DNA of 64,000 nt from Patiriisocius sp047730165 (GCF_047730165.1 NZ_CP159834.1:2859958-2923957), one strand, 5' to 3'; positions 1-9,188 are shown, numbered from the stretch's first letter. The notes: generated from the sequence alone by a model not told the origin. Translations and numbers: made by a program.

Positions 1-141
1 ACTTGTATCACAAACTCCATCTCATATTTAATTTTATCTTCCATCCGTTGTTGTTAGACCAACAATATAAAAATTCTTATTTGAACCAAAAAGGTTGCAT
101 TCAATTTTTTTTAAAACATTCTTGAAATATAATATTGAGTT

Positions 142-1353
142 TTACTCTACCTGTAACTCATTAACAAATGCATCAAATTCTGCCACAAACTTTGTGTATT
201 CTTCTCCAGTAGCTGGACCATTAAAACCAGTGTGTATTTTTCGTACTGTTCCTGCCTTATCAATAAAGACCGTGGTAGGGTATGATAATATATGATTAAG
301 CATTGGTGATTTTTGCTGTGCTCCTTTTTTATCACTGCTCCCATATTGCGCTAGAAGAATAGGATAAGGCACTTCTATTTTTTGTTTTAACCTATTGATA
401 GAAGCAAACGCTTTTTCTTTAGTAGGTGCATATTCAAAAGCTAGCGAAACAAAGGCAAGGTAATCACTCTTAGCATCGGTGTTGTATACTGTATAAAACT
501 TGGTTTCGTCTAAGCAGTTAGGACACCACGTTCCCATTATCTGCACGATGACTACTTTGTTTTTAAAACGGTCATCTATTAGTGACACTATATTGCCTTT
601 AGTATCAGGATAGGCGAAAACGAATTTTTCATAACCTTCTTTTAAAAAAGTAAGATTGTCTGCAGATGGGAGTTCGTAGTTTTCATTTCTCTTGGCTGTA
701 AAATATTCTTTCCAGTGATTGCCACTGTAGAACATACCGTTCATTACAGAATCACTTATAGCTGCTTTAAATAAAAATGCGTGGGCTCCATCAAAGGTGG
801 ATAGCTTTAAAGAATCTTCTTCTACAACTCCATCTAGGTATCTATAATCTCCTGTCGTGGTTCTAAAAGTTCCAGTGACCTTATTCCCTATTTGATTAAA
901 AATACCTTTAGCGATATAGCGATCCGCAACAGTGTTCGGACTGAAAACAGTTTCCCAGTTTCCAGAAATAGTAGATATGGGCGCTCTGGCAATATCAAAG
1001 CGTAAAACCTTGTTTTGCATGATTTTAAAAGGCACCGTTCTATTTAAACTAGCCTTTATAAAACTACCCTAAATAGTGTTTTCGGTAAAAACCCCTTTTA
1101 AAACACTTTCATAGACAGGCATATGCATAACGATAGAATCACCTTTTATCGTGACTTCAGAAACTTCTATTTCTTCTTCAGCGTTAAAGATAGTAAGCGT
1201 ATTATCTGCGTGTTACTCGAGTAAGAACGGCAGTATATTGCCGCTGCCCAAGTCTAACTCTGCTTTCCAAGCACCAACATTAGGTTGCAACTCCTTGGCA
1301 TTTTCGCAAGAAACTGCAATAAGTAGGATAATAAGCAGGGAGATATATTTCAT
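142..1353 (-). pseudogene. TlpA-like thioredoxin-fold lipoprotein gene interrupted by two in-frame stops
   Basis: Read from the ATG at 1353, the frame starts with a lipoprotein signal (MKYISLLIILLIAVSC) and ends at 142 with a thioredoxin-like domain carrying a WCPNC redox motif, the architecture of envelope TlpA/ResA-type thiol-disulfide proteins of Bacteroidetes. The frame is broken by TAA at 1213-1215 (codon 47) and TAG at 1069-1071 (codon 95); sense coding continues without a shift through both, with text such as NTLTIFNAEEEIEVSEV between them. Each stop is one C-to-T change from a glutamine codon (CAA, CAG). The piece below 1035 could be translated alone only from GTG 1035 or ATG 1020, without a signal peptide, so a periplasmic redox protein would not be made. 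It is divergent from pheT. Pseudogene is the simplest reading; sequencing error or stop readthrough cannot be excluded. Confidence 0.8.
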
Positions 1354-1397
1354 AATTGGCTTGTAAAAAATACTTGGACATTCGTTTTTAAATATAC

Positions 1398-1427
1398 TTA
1401 CAAAAAATGGTATTAATGTTATCTTTG
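1398..1427 (+). promoter_or_regulatory. Probable pheT promoter
   Basis: A -7 box TATCTTTG at 1420-1427 fits the Bacteroidetes consensus TAnnTTTG exactly. The -33 position, 19 bases upstream, reads TTA instead of TTG. It lies 20 bases before the pheT start codon. Confidence 0.5.
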
Positions 1428-1447
1428 TCAGCTGATAACGACACATC

Positions 1448-3874
1448 ATGAAGATTTCTTATAACTGGTTAAAACAATTTATCAACCTCGACTGGGAGGC
1501 AGAAAAAGCAGGCGAACTTCTTACAGACTTGGGTCTTGAAGTAGAAGGAATCGTCCCATTTTCTTCTGTTAAAGGCGGACTTGAAGGTGTGGTCGTAGGA
1601 CATGTATTAACCTGTGAACAACACGGTAATGCTGACCGACTTAAAGTAACTACGGTAGATTTAGGTAATGGTGAACCCGTACAAATTGTATGTGGCGCAC
1701 CTAATGTGGCGGCAGGACAAAAAGTACCTGTAGCAACTGTAGGCACTACGCTTTATGATGAAGAAGGAAAACCTTGGCAGATTAAAAAAGGGAAGATACG
1801 TGGTGAAGCGAGTCTGGGAATGATCTGCGCAGAAGACGAACTAGGTCTGGGCAAAAGTCATGACGGCATCCTTGTCCTTGACGCAAAAATTGCACCAGGA
1901 ACACCAGTCTCTGATGTTCTAAATATAGAAAACGATATTGTTTTTGAAATAGGCCTTACTCCTAACCGTGCAGATGCAATGAGCCATCTGGGCGTTGCTA
2001 GAGACTTAAAAGCTGGATTGCTGCAGCACGAAGTTTCTATAGAGTTAATAACACCTTCCACGTCAAATTTCCGTATTGAAAACAGAACTTTAAAGATAGA
2101 AATTGAAGTAGAGAAACCTGCTTTAGCGCCACGATATTGTGGCGTAACTATTTCTGGAATAACAGTTGCCCCATCCCCTTCTTGGTTACAAAACAGATTA
2201 AAGGCCATTGGCCTTGTTCCATTAAATAATGTGGTAGACATCACTAATTATATTTTACACGACCTAGGACAGCCATTACACGCTTTTGATGCGCATAAAA
2301 TTGCAGGAAACCGGATCATTATTAAGACCCTTGAAACAGGAACGAAGTTTACAACCTTAGATGATGTTGAGCGCGAGTTACACGAAGAAGACTTAATGAT
2401 TTGTGATGCAGAGAAACCACTTTGTATCGCAGGAGTTTTTGGAGGTAAAAACAGTGGCGTGTCAGAAAGCACTAGTGCTATCTTCTTAGAGAGTGCTTAC
2501 TTTAACCCTGTAAGCGTGCGTAAAACAGCGAAGCGTCACGGGCTTAATACAGATGCTTCTTTCCGTTTTGAAAGAGGGATTGATCCTAACAGCGCAGAGT
2601 ATGCGCTGCAAGTAGCAGCTATTATGCTCTGCGAAATTGCAGGCGGACAAATAACCAGCGAAATTGCAGATGTCTATCCTAAGAAAATAGAAGATCATCA
2701 AGTGTTTTTAAATTTTGAAAACACCACAAAACTTATTGGCGAAGAAATCCCAAAAGAGATCATTAAAGAGATTTTATCGTCTTTAGAAATCAAGGTGCAT
2801 AATATCACAGAGACAGGAATTGGAATGACCATCCCTGCGTATAGAAATGATGTAACGCGTGAAGCAGATGTAATCGAAGAAATTTTGCGTGTTTACGGCT
2901 ATAATAAAATTAAATTCACTCAAAAACTAAACGCCTCTATCTCTGGGAAACTTCCTATCGAGGATTATGAGGTGCGCAACAAAGTAGGTGATCAGCTTGC
3001 TGCGCTTGGCTTTAATGAGATGCTCAACAACTCATTAACGACCCAAAAATATCTTTCTCTTTCTGAAAGTTTGGAGACGGAACACTCTATAGAGATGCTC
3101 AACCCTCTTAGTAACGATCTCGCTGTAATGCGACAGTCTATGTTGTTTAGCGCCTTAGAAGTGGCTGCTTATAATAGCAATAGAAAAATGCCAGATTTAA
3201 AATTGTTTGAGTTTGGAAAAACATATCACAACTATCCTAGCGGACGCGAAGAGCACAAACATTTATCGCTTTTAGTAACCGGCAAAAAAGCTACAGAAAG
3301 TTGGAATAGTACCTCGGAAACCTCAGGGTTCTTTTATATGAAAGGTATTGTCGCTGCACTCTTGGAGCAATTGGGTATTACAAACACTAAAGAAGGGCTT
3401 TTAAAAAGTGACCTTTTTGCAGAAGGAATTACGATTAGCTCAAAAAAGACTCCGCTCGTTGAACTGGGAGTTTTAAAGAAAAAACTGACAAAAGCATTTG
3501 GAATGGACACAGAGATGGTCTATGCAGATTTTAAATGGGATGCTATTCTTGAAGCGCTTTCTCAAAGAGCTTTTGCACTAAAACCAATCCCTAAGTTCCC
3601 GCAAGTAAAACGTGATTTTGCTTTGTTACTAGATGAGAACATCTCTTTCTCAGATCTTAAAAACACGGCAGAACAAACTGAAAAATCATTGTTAAAAGAA
3701 GTGAGTCTTTTTGATGTATACACTGGCGAAAACCTTCCAGATGGCAAAAAGTCTTATGCATTAAGTTTCACGCTACAAGACGAAAACAAGACTTTGACTG
3801 ACAAGCAGATTGATAAAATCATGAAAAAATTGCAAGCGAGGTTTGAGAAGGATTTTGGGGCTTCGCTTCGCTAA
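1448..3874 (+). CDS. pheT: Phenylalanine--tRNA ligase beta subunit
   Basis: This is the beta chain of the cytosolic (alpha-beta)2 enzyme that charges tRNA-Phe; with the alpha chain PheS, encoded elsewhere, it forms the active synthetase. The 808-residue length is normal for the bacterial family. Visible domains in order are the EMAP/OB-type tRNA-binding domain (about 40-150, with GHVLTCEQHGNADRLKV), the B3/4 editing domain (about 210-390, with NRADAMSHLGVARDL just before it), the B5 domain (about 405-475) and the ferredoxin-fold anticodon-binding domain at the C terminus (about 715-808, starting FPQVKRDFALL). The ATG at 1448 gives the usual MKISYNWLKQFI start. It stands alone, divergent from the broken TlpA-like gene. 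Confidence 0.98.
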   Translation: MKISYNWLKQFINLDWEAEKAGELLTDLGLEVEGIVPFSSVKGGLEGVVVGHVLTCEQHGNADRLKVTTVDLGNGEPVQIVCGAPNVAAGQKVPVATVGTTLYDEEGKPWQIKKGKIRGEASLGMICAEDELGLGKSHDGILVLDAKIAPGTPVSDVLNIENDIVFEIGLTPNRADAMSHLGVARDLKAGLLQHEVSIELITPSTSNFRIENRTLKIEIEVEKPALAPRYCGVTISGITVAPSPSWLQNRLKAIGLVPLNNVVDITNYILHDLGQPLHAFDAHKIAGNRIIIKTLETGTKFTTLDDVERELHEEDLMICDAEKPLCIAGVFGGKNSGVSESTSAIFLESAYFNPVSVRKTAKRHGLNTDASFRFERGIDPNSAEYALQVAAIMLCEIAGGQITSEIADVYPKKIEDHQVFLNFENTTKLIGEEIPKEIIKEILSSLEIKVHNITETGIGMTIPAYRNDVTREADVIEEILRVYGYNKIKFTQKLNASISGKLPIEDYEVRNKVGDQLAALGFNEMLNNSLTTQKYLSLSESLETEHSIEMLNPLSNDLAVMRQSMLFSALEVAAYNSNRKMPDLKLFEFGKTYHNYPSGREEHKHLSLLVTGKKATESWNSTSETSGFFYMKGIVAALLEQLGITNTKEGLLKSDLFAEGITISSKKTPLVELGVLKKKLTKAFGMDTEMVYADFKWDAILEALSQRAFALKPIPKFPQVKRDFALLLDENISFSDLKNTAEQTEKSLLKEVSLFDVYTGENLPDGKKSYALSFTLQDENKTLTDKQIDKIMKKLQARFEKDFGASLR

Positions 3875-3991
3875 GGGATACTAGATTTTAAACAAATTAT
3901 AATCAAACCTTTTGATACTGATTTCCGAATAAAGTTTAAAATAGCGCAACTGCTGCAGCTACTGACACCAAAATCGTAATCTTAAAAAAAC

Positions 3992-4025
3992 AAAACCCAC
4001 TTCTCAATTCAGAAAAGTAGGTTTT
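3992..4025 (-). terminator. Intrinsic terminator after the fasciclin-domain gene
   Basis: Arms AAAACCCACTT (3992-4002) and AAGTAGGTTTT (4015-4025) form an 11-bp stem with one wobble position that pairs as G-U on the minus strand, followed by a T-run on that strand (A-run 3984-3990 as written). It probably also serves as a weak terminator for pheT. Confidence 0.65.
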
Positions 4026-4046
4026 ACCATTAGCACCTTTACATGC

Positions 4047-4628
4047 CTACTCCTTGCCTTCTGGCAAAAAGTATCCATCTGTAATATGGAAGAATCCTTT
4101 TGAGTGATAAAAGTCTGAAGCTATTATTCTTACTTGGTGATCCGTGTCAAATAAGACTAAGTCTTCACCCACGATTTTAACCCCTACATTTGCGCCACTT
4201 AGTGTTTTTAGGAAAAGAGGTTGTCCTTCTCTTTTCTTTAATTCGTGCATCATTGACCCGCTATCTACTCTACCTAGCACTATAAAAGTACTCAGCACTT
4301 GTTTTTGCAAATACTCATTAGAGGATGCTAAAAAAGCATCTCTTTCCTCTTCTTCCATCGCATTAAAGAATGCGTCTGCCGCTACAAAAATAGTGTAACT
4401 ATCTGCTCCCGTTAGCGAGGCTAGATTCGGGTTTGCTATGACTAATTGTGAATAAGAAAGCAAATCTGAAGCTTCCAGGTTTTCAACCAGTGACTTCTCT
4501 GAAGTAAAGGTAGCCCCTTGATATTCTGTAGTAATAATTGGATTTGTTTGGGCCACTGTCTGAGCTAAAATTCCTGAAGTGAATAGTAAGATTGCAAGCA
4601 GCGAAAGGTAATTTTGTATCGATTTCAT
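4047..4628 (-). CDS. Secreted fasciclin (FAS1) domain protein
   Basis: A 193-residue exported protein. The chosen ATG at 4628 gives a clean signal peptide ending ILAQ; a longer in-frame reading to 4670 would put polar residues in front of it, and MTM at 4634 is an alternative. The mature part is one FAS1 domain (about 45-190): LENLEASDLLSYSQLVIANP resembles the H1 region (LLEAADLS-type start), SYTIFVAADAFF is the TVFAPTDEAF-like motif, LSTFIVLGRVDSGSM corresponds to the H2-like stretch, and FHITDGYFLP is the closing IHVIDGVLLP-like strand. FAS1 domains mediate adhesion or protein contacts at the cell surface. No partner genes are nearby; substrate unknown. Confidence 0.8.
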   Translation of the reverse strand: MKSIQNYLSLLAILLFTSGILAQTVAQTNPIITTEYQGATFTSEKSLVENLEASDLLSYSQLVIANPNLASLTGADSYTIFVAADAFFNAMEEEERDAFLASSNEYLQKQVLSTFIVLGRVDSGSMMHELKKREGQPLFLKTLSGANVGVKIVGEDLVLFDTDHQVRIIASDFYHSKGFFHITDGYFLPEGKE

Positions 4629-4928
4629 AGTCATTGATTTGTGGATAAAAGTAAGCAAATACCTTACCAAAACGATAAGCGCGTTGCTTTATTTGGTTCC
4701 GGTCTCTCTAATTGAGGATTGTTTTATATTGCTAAAATTCAACAACTATTAGCGGCTGTACTCTTGCAGCCTCTTTGTCTTTTGTGCCCCTTGTGAGGCT
4801 GTGGTAAGTATTCACCACAAAAGCATAAAGCGGACAGAGAAAATATAAATGAAGTTATTTTATTATTTATCTGATAAAATTTTGTTTTGGCACATTTCCG
4901 AAGTAAATTTAGGTAAAATCAAAATACC
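4629..4928. other. 300-base intergenic region, no gene seen
   Basis: Divergent promoter space between the FAS1 gene and the DUF2007 gene. I see two nested inverted repeats, CAGCCTC/GAGGCTG (4768-4774 and 4796-4802) and CTTTTGTG with CACAAAAG about 30 bases apart, and the motif ATTTCCGAAGTAAA at 4894-4907, which recurs elsewhere in the window. No ORF with recognisable content. Confidence 0.4.
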
Positions 4929-5174
4929 ATGGAAACTCAAGAACAAACTGTGCGCATTTATACTGGACCCGCAATGATAGCAAATGGTCTTAAGGCCCGA
5001 CTTTTAGATATGGATATTTCTGCTATTGAGAAGGACGATCATCAAAGTGGTATCACTAGTGGCTTTGCTATAGGCGTGCCTAATCAAGTGCGCTTATTTA
5101 TTCGTCAAGAAGAACTAGACCGCGCAAAAGATATGATTGATGCGTATCTTAATGAGATTGGTGAAAAGGAGTAA
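4929..5174 (+). CDS. DUF2007-type small signal-transducing-like protein
   Basis: An 81-residue soluble protein with the small alpha/beta ferredoxin-like fold of the DUF2007 family: VRIYTGPAMIANGLKARLLD (strand plus helix), then a second strand and the pattern VRLFIRQEELDRAKDMIDAYL. The family is annotated as putative signal transducing protein because of resemblance to PII-like folds, but no ligand is established. Starts at the ATG 4929, preceded by an A-rich leader. It is a single-gene unit, closed by the strong hairpin at 5306-5342. Confidence 0.75.
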   Translation: METQEQTVRIYTGPAMIANGLKARLLDMDISAIEKDDHQSGITSGFAIGVPNQVRLFIRQEELDRAKDMIDAYLNEIGEKE

Positions 5175-5305
5175 TTTTGGGATCTGGTGATTTGTTACAT
5201 TGGGAATTGAGTACTTGGGGAGCTTGGTGATCTGAGCAACTTAAAAACTAATAACAATTGCATTTGAGTAACTAAGGTTCCGAATCAAGTTCGAAATGAT
5301 AAAAT

Positions 5306-5342
5306 AAGAAGGGTGTGGATTTTACTAAACCACACCCTTCTT
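5306..5342. terminator. Bidirectional intrinsic terminator
   Basis: Perfect 13-bp inverted repeat: AAGAAGGGTGTGG (5306-5318) and CCACACCCTTCTT (5330-5342), loop of 11, followed by ATTTTC on the plus strand and preceded by AAAAT, so it can end both the DUF2007 gene and the converging ABC-F gene. Confidence 0.85.
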
Positions 5343-5366
5343 ATTTTCTAATCTAATTTTCTTGTC

Positions 5367-6983
5367 TTACGCATACATCGCATCACGTAGTTCTTTGATT
5401 TTCTTGTCATTCATATATTCATCAAAAGTCATATAACGATCAATCACTCCTTTTGGGGTAAGCTCGATAATACGGTTTCCTAAAGTTTGTGCAAACTCGT
5501 GATCGTGTGTTGTGAAAATCACCGTCCCTTTAAAGTTTTTAAGAGAGTTATTAAAGGCTGTAATTGATTCTAGATCTAAATGGTTTGTAGGTTCATCAAG
5601 CATTAATACGTTTGCTCTTATCATCATCATTCTACTTAACATACAACGTACTTTTTCTCCTCCAGAAAGCACATTACATTTTTTAAGCGCCTCTTCTCCG
5701 CTAAAAATCATCTTACCTAAGAATCCTCTTATGAAGACTTCTTCTCTTTCTTCTTCGGTTTTTGCATACTGGCGTAACCAGTCTACTAGATTTATATCGC
5801 TCTTAAAAAACGAGTGATTATCTAGTGGTAAATAACTTTGGTTAGTAGTAACTCCCCACTGGAAGGTACCTCCGTCTGCTTTTCTATTATTGTTTAAGAT
5901 CTCATAGAAAGCCGTAGCTGCTCTAGAATCTCTTGAGTAGATTACTACTTTATCTCCTTTGGTAAGGTTGATGTCTACATTTGTAAATAAAGCTTCGCCA
6001 TCTTGCGCTGCAGAGAGCCCCTCTACGTTTAAAATCTGATCTCCTGCTTCTCGCTCTCTTTCAAAAATAATCGCTGGGTAACGACGGCTAGAAGGTCTAA
6101 TGTCTTCTATATTTAATTTCTCAATCATTTTTTTACGAGAAGTTGCTTGTTTAGATTTTGCTACGTTAGCACTGAAACGCATAATGAATTCTTGCAATTC
6201 TTTTTTCTTGTCTTCAGACTTCTTGTTTTGTTGCGCGCGTTGTCTTGCTGCAAGTTGACTACTTTCATACCAGAACGTATAGTTACCACTAAAGTGGTTT
6301 ATCTTACTAAAATCAATATCACTGATGTGCGTACATACCGCATCTAGAAAGTGTCTATCATGTGATACCACAATTACACACTCTTCATAATGGGCTAAGA
6401 AATGTTCTAACCAAGCGATCGTTTCATAATCCAAGTCGTTTGTAGGCTCATCCATTATAAGCACATCTGGACTACCAAAAAGCGCCTGTGCTAATAACAC
6501 ACGTACCTTCTGAACACCATCTAGATCTGCCATCAATGAATAATGAAGACTCTCATCAATATCAAGATTAGACAACATAGAAGCGGCATCACTTTCTGCA
6601 TTCCACCCGTTCATCTCTTCAAAGATTATCTGAAGTTCCCCTATTCGCTCTGCATTTGCATCTGTATAGTCTTCGTATAATTTATCTATTTCTGTTTTAA
6701 TCTTAAACATCTCTTTGTTCCCGCGAACTACGGTTTCTAACACCATAAAATCATCATAGGCATTGTGATTTTGTTCCAAGACAGACATACGTTTTCCTGG
6801 CTCCAAATGCACGTGTCCAGATGTAGGATCCATCTTACCCGCAATGATGTTAAGAAATGTAGATTTTCCCGCTCCATTGGCACCGATGATTCCGTAACAA
6901 TTTCCTTTCAGGAACTGCGTATTAACCTCATCAAAGAGTATTCTTTTACCAAACTGAACCGATAAATTATTTACTGATAACAT
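5367..6983 (-). CDS. ABC-F family ATPase (YbiT-like) with asymmetric ATP sites
   Basis: A soluble 538-residue protein with two ABC ATPase domains and no membrane segments, as in ABC-F factors that act on ribosomes. Domain 1 has a normal Walker A (GANGAGKS, residues 34-41) and Walker B (VLIMDEPTNDLD), but its signature is degenerate (LDGVQKVRVLLAQ instead of LSGGxxxR). Domain 2, from about residue 322, lacks a Walker A: the place reads VVIYSRDSRAATAFYEIL, with no GxxGxGKST. Its signature (LSGGEKVRCMLSR) and Walker B (VLMLDEPTNHLD) are intact. Between them is the basic linker typical of the family (about 230-310). Only the composite site made by Walker A of domain 1 with the signature of domain 2 looks canonical. 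The start ATG at 6983 is firm. Single gene; the exact ribosomal role is unknown. Confidence 0.92.
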   Translation of the reverse strand: MLSVNNLSVQFGKRILFDEVNTQFLKGNCYGIIGANGAGKSTFLNIIAGKMDPTSGHVHLEPGKRMSVLEQNHNAYDDFMVLETVVRGNKEMFKIKTEIDKLYEDYTDANAERIGELQIIFEEMNGWNAESDAASMLSNLDIDESLHYSLMADLDGVQKVRVLLAQALFGSPDVLIMDEPTNDLDYETIAWLEHFLAHYEECVIVVSHDRHFLDAVCTHISDIDFSKINHFSGNYTFWYESSQLAARQRAQQNKKSEDKKKELQEFIMRFSANVAKSKQATSRKKMIEKLNIEDIRPSSRRYPAIIFEREREAGDQILNVEGLSAAQDGEALFTNVDINLTKGDKVVIYSRDSRAATAFYEILNNNRKADGGTFQWGVTTNQSYLPLDNHSFFKSDINLVDWLRQYAKTEEEREEVFIRGFLGKMIFSGEEALKKCNVLSGGEKVRCMLSRMMMIRANVLMLDEPTNHLDLESITAFNNSLKNFKGTVIFTTHDHEFAQTLGNRIIELTPKGVIDRYMTFDEYMNDKKIKELRDAMYA

Positions 6984-7130
6984 AGCTTAAAAATTTTTGC
7001 AAAAGTAATACAAATAAGTGGTCATTAAATAGGAATAATTAAGAAGTCAACTAAATTTATTATTTAACTCTCAATTAACAAGATAGACCGGTTTAGAGTT
7101 TTATTTTTGGAGCCAATAATCTATCATAGT

Positions 7131-8519
7131 ATGTACAAATTGCTCCTCATTTTATTTTCTGGATTTTCGCTAGTTTCTTGCGATAAAACTAGAAGTCACA
7201 AAGCCAATGGCACCTATATAGGTGGTATTATAGAGAACCCGAGAAGCGACTATGTGATCCTTAGCTTTAATGAGACTTTCTTAGACTCTGTTGCCCTTGA
7301 TAAAAATAATCGATTCCTTTATAGAAACGACACGTTAAAAGAAGGCGTGTATACCTTTAAACATAGAGAGTATCAACGTTTCTACATCTACCCAAAAGAC
7401 AGTTTACTTTTTCATGTAAATACCATTGATTTTGACGAATCTTTAAAGTACAGCGGTATTGGTGCACAAAAGAACAACCTCTTGATGCAGCTATTTCTAG
7501 AAGATGAAAAAGTTCAAGCAGAGATTTCAGACTGGTTTGATTTAGAGCCGCAAGAATATCTAGATAAAGTCGATTCTGTTGCTGTTGCTCGTAAAAAATT
7601 ATACCAAAAATATATTTCGAAACAATATTTTTCTTCCAAAGCATTTAAGAATACTGTGAAGGTAAATCTCAATTATGATGAATACCTATGGAGAGAATTA
7701 TATGTTTCAGCTAACCTGCTAGAAGGGAATCAAAACATTAAAGAAGAGCTCCCAAAAGATTTTTTGAAGCATAGAAAAAAAATCGACTTCGGAAATGACC
7801 TAAAGCGTTCTCATTATTCATATTACCGTTTTATGGATAACTACTTTAATAATGTGGCATTTGATTCTTATAAAAATTTAGACTCCTTTGATCGTGGAAA
7901 CTTTGAACATACTCGTGCAAAAATGAAGGCAGTAAAAAGACTAACACATAATGAAGCTTTGCGAAACAAGCTATTGAGTGGCGCTGCGACAGATTATTTA
8001 CTCCATAATACTAATACCAATAAAGCAGAGCAACTTTTTGATTTGTTTAAAAATTGCTCAACAAATGAAGAAGATATTTTAGAAATGCTTCATATTCTCG
8101 ATCAAACCATAAAGTTAATTCCCGGTAATAAAATTCCCAATGTTCAAATAGTGGGTCTTGATAACCAAACCAGAACACTCCAGTCAATTATAAAAAAGCC
8201 TACGGTTATTTATTTCTGGACCTACGAGTCTACTAAACATTATCGCGAGGTACACGAAAAAGCAAAAGACTTACGAGAAAAACATCCAGATTATAATTTT
8301 ATTGCGATTAATGCTGATGATCACTTTAGAAAATGGAAACGAATCGCAGAAACAATAAGCACTGATAAAAACACAGAATACCAGCTAGATAATTTACCGT
8401 CGGCAAAATCAGTCTTGATTTTAGATCTCCCAGAACGCACCATTATTGTGGACAGCCACGGTAAAATAATAAATGCTAATATTGCAATTACAGATATGGC
8501 ATTTGAAGATGTGCTGTAA
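7131..8519 (+). CDS. Thioredoxin-fold lipoprotein lacking redox cysteines
   Basis: A 462-residue lipoprotein; the ATG at 7131 is preferred to the upstream TTG at 7107 because it directly gives a signal with lipobox (LLLILFSGFSLVSC). Residues about 25-110 resemble the N-terminal beta-rich domain (DUF4369-like) often found before TlpA domains, then a long helical middle, then a thioredoxin-like end from about residue 335 (IPNVQIVG...PTVIYFWTYESTKHY). In redox-active relatives the WTYEST stretch is WCxxC; here there is no cysteine in the whole C-terminal domain, so disulfide chemistry is excluded while the fold seems kept. The downstream transaldolase gene converges, 15 bases away. Function unknown; possibly binding or signalling in the periplasm. 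Confidence 0.75.
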   Translation: MYKLLLILFSGFSLVSCDKTRSHKANGTYIGGIIENPRSDYVILSFNETFLDSVALDKNNRFLYRNDTLKEGVYTFKHREYQRFYIYPKDSLLFHVNTIDFDESLKYSGIGAQKNNLLMQLFLEDEKVQAEISDWFDLEPQEYLDKVDSVAVARKKLYQKYISKQYFSSKAFKNTVKVNLNYDEYLWRELYVSANLLEGNQNIKEELPKDFLKHRKKIDFGNDLKRSHYSYYRFMDNYFNNVAFDSYKNLDSFDRGNFEHTRAKMKAVKRLTHNEALRNKLLSGAATDYLLHNTNTNKAEQLFDLFKNCSTNEEDILEMLHILDQTIKLIPGNKIPNVQIVGLDNQTRTLQSIIKKPTVIYFWTYESTKHYREVHEKAKDLREKHPDYNFIAINADDHFRKWKRIAETISTDKNTEYQLDNLPSAKSVLILDLPERTIIVDSHGKIINANIAITDMAFEDVL

Positions 8520-8534
8520 AAGAAATTAATAAAA

Positions 8535-9188
8535 TTAATTACCCTTCTTATAATCTGCTAAAAACGCTGCAAGCCCACTATCTGTAAGCGGGTGTTTTAA
8601 TAAGCCCTCAATAGAAGAAAGCGGTCCCGTCATTACATCTGCTCCTATTTTTGCACATTCTATAATGTGCATTGTATGGCGTATAGACGCGGCAAGAATT
8701 TCTGTCTCAAAACCATAGTTATCGTAGATTAATCTAATTTCTGCAATTAAATTCAAACCGTCTGTAGAAATATCATCTAGCCTCCCTATAAATGGAGAGA
8801 CATAAGTAGCTCCTGCTTTTGCTGCTAATAGTGCTTGTCCAGCAGAGAAAACCAAAGTACAATTAGTGCGAATTCCATTATCACTAAAATACTTGATGGC
8901 CTTAATTCCTTCTTTAATCATAGGAATCTTCACTACAATTTGCGGGTGCAATTCTGCAAGCGCCTCTCCTTCTCTTACCATACCGGCAAAATCTGTTGAT
9001 ATCACCTCTGCAGATACATCCCCTTCTACTATGTTACAGATATTCACATAATGCTTCAGTATATTATCGTGACCTGTTATCCCCTCTTTTGCCATCAGCG
9101 ATGGATTGGTTGTTACACCATCAAGTACACCAAGGTCTTGCGCTTCTTTAATCTGTTCTAGGTTTGCGGTATCGATAAAAAATTTCAT
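8535..9188 (-). CDS. fsa: Fructose-6-phosphate aldolase / small transaldolase
   Basis: A 217-residue cytosolic TIM-barrel enzyme of the short transaldolase family (TalC/FSA/MipB). It begins MKFFIDTANLEQIKEA and has VTTNPSLMAKEG, both family hallmarks; the Schiff-base lysine is K87 in VVKIPM. Such enzymes transfer dihydroxyacetone units, as transaldolase in the non-oxidative pentose phosphate pathway or as F6P aldolase; sequence alone does not separate the two. Length is typical. It is followed, 45 bases upstream on the same strand, by the SDR gene, so the two may share a transcript. Confidence 0.93.
   Translation of the reverse strand: MKFFIDTANLEQIKEAQDLGVLDGVTTNPSLMAKEGITGHDNILKHYVNICNIVEGDVSAEVISTDFAGMVREGEALAELHPQIVVKIPMIKEGIKAIKYFSDNGIRTNCTLVFSAGQALLAAKAGATYVSPFIGRLDDISTDGLNLIAEIRLIYDNYGFETEILAASIRHTMHIIECAKIGADVMTGPLSSIEGLLKHPLTDSGLAAFLADYKKGN

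Noticed and set aside
142..1353. Reassigned stop codons as an explanation for the interrupted TlpA-like gene
   Set aside because: TAA, TAG and TGA all end intact housekeeping genes in this window, so a changed genetic code is not possible; only local readthrough, error or mutation remain.
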